DNA of 6,473 nucleotides, from assembly GCA_002347185.1 (NCBI GenBank), contig DDXK01000030.1:1-6473 (forward strand), in the 5' to 3' direction. The stretch is from Desulfobulbaceae bacterium UBA2262 (GTDB lineage: Bacteria; Desulfobacterota; Desulfobulbia; Desulfobulbales; Desulfurivibrionaceae). Below, in pieces: positions 5,779-6,473 of this stretch; the stretch's first letter is position 1, and every line of letters starts with the position of its first letter. Under the pieces are notes generated by a model. It was not told the DNA's origin. It was given only the letters and a program-made list of their open reading frames with translations, and searched no databases. The position numbers were made by a program, and so were the translations under genes.

Positions 5779-6473
5779 TCAATTATTTTTCCCAGGACCA
5801 TAGGCGTATGTCAACTGCTTATTTTTCAGGCCGATCTGCACGCTCCCGCCCTTGCTCAGCCTGCCGAAGAGGATCTCCTCGGTCAGCACATCGCCGATTT
5901 CCTGGAGAATGAGGCGGCGCAGGGGGCGCGCCCCGAATTCCGGCGCATAGCCCCGGCCGGCGAGCCAGCTCCGCGCTGCGGGGCTGAGGGTGATCGTAAC
6001 CCTGCGTTCGGCCAGCTGTGCCTGCAACTCGGCGAGCATCTTGTCGACGATCCGTTCCATCAGCCCCGCATCCAGGGGATTGAAGGTGATGGTGGCGTCG
6101 AGCCGGTTGCGGAACTCGGGGGCGAAAAGATTCTTCAGGGCCCGCTCGTTCTTGCCGGTATTGTCGCCGGTGAAGCCGATGGGCCGCTCGCTCAGCTCCC
6201 GAGCCCCGGCGTTGGTGGTCATGATCAGGATCACGTTGCGGAAATCCGCCTTGCGGCCGGCATTGTCGGTGAGGGTGGAGTGGTCCATGACCTGGAGAAG
6301 GATGCTGAAGATGTCCGGATGGGCCTTTTCGATTTCGTCGAGGAGAAGCACGCAGTAGGGGTGCTTGCGGATCGCGTCGGTCAGGAGGCCGCCCTGGTCG
6401 AAGCCGACATAGCCGGGAGGCGAGCCGATCAGCCGGGAAACCGCGTGCTTTTCCATGTATTCGCTCATGTCGA
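5779..6473 (-). CDS. clpA: ATP-dependent Clp protease ATP-binding subunit ClpA, C-terminal part (5' end outside window)
   Basis: About 231 codons of the 3' end; the frame is open to the right edge and reads DMSEYMEKH there, which is internal to the second AAA+ module. ClpA unfolds cytoplasmic substrates and feeds them to the ClpP protease. Counting from the first Met in view (complement of 6466-6468), the visible parts are: pore loop GYVG (19-22), Walker B with D44-E45 (VLLLDEIEKAHPD), sensor 1 N86 (TTNAG), an IGF tripeptide (97-99) at the ClpP-docking loop, arginine-finger region FRNRLD (119-124) and sensor 2 R181 (GARPLRR). The IGF loop separates it from the disaggregase ClpB, and the C-terminus (ELxFGxL, LTYAYG) is ClpA-like. 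Walker A and the first AAA+ module are off the edge. An intrinsic terminator follows. If a clpS partner gene is present, it is not in view. Confidence 0.95.
   Translation of the reverse strand, partial: DMSEYMEKHAVSRLIGSPPGYVGFDQGGLLTDAIRKHPYCVLLLDEIEKAHPDIFSILLQVMDHSTLTDNAGRKADFRNVILIMTTNAGARELSERPIGFTGDNTGKNERALKNLFAPEFRNRLDATITFNPLDAGLMERIVDKMLAELQAQLAERRVTITLSPAARSWLAGRGYAPEFGARPLRRLILQEIGDVLTEEILFGRLSKGGSVQIGLKNKQLTYAYGPGKNN

Noticed and set aside
5654..5782. A 43-residue N-terminal extension of the lipoprotein up to an ATG at 5780-5782
   Set aside because: It would cross the clpA terminator and bury the lipoprotein signal; the ATG at 5651-5653 has a strong ribosome binding site and a proper lipobox.
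5779..6473. Assignment of the right-edge gene to ClpB
   Set aside because: The IGF ClpP-docking loop and the ClpA-type C-terminus favour ClpA; ClpB lacks this loop.

Overview
The window is a dense, high-GC stretch with short intergenic gaps and no RNA genes, mobile elements or CRISPR. The gene types (a ClpA with a ClpP-binding loop, a lipoprotein with NrfJ-like OB-fold segments, and a FecR-domain protein beside a CHASE2 adenylate cyclase) suggest a Gram-negative bacterium. Desulfobacterota (former Deltaproteobacteria) is the most likely group, but this is inferred from protein style and not proven.

Left part, + strand (1-1405): the C-terminal end of a protein with 19-residue cysteine-containing tandem repeats and an acidic tail. 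It runs off the left edge and looks like the end of a large secreted protein, possibly of the two-partner-secretion/hemagglutinin type. Its stop codon overlaps the start of a gene for an exported FecR-domain protein, so the two are probably translationally coupled.

Middle, - strand (1422-3653): a complete CHASE2-transmembrane-class III nucleotide cyclase with all catalytic residues, converging on the FecR gene with only 16 bp between the stop codons. Together the three left-hand genes look like a cell-envelope module: secreted repeat protein, periplasmic FecR-domain protein, and a membrane receptor that makes cAMP. This grouping is the most interesting part of the window.

Right part, - strand (3777-6473): a two-gene unit reading leftward, consisting of a lipoprotein with two OB-fold-like halves (4766-5653) followed after 23 bp by a PanE/ApbA-type 2-dehydropantoate 2-reductase (3777-4742). 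It is closed by a clear intrinsic terminator at 3723-3755. Upstream of it lies the 3' part of clpA (5779 to the right edge), with its own terminator at 5694-5722. Every gap between genes is shorter than 130 bp.
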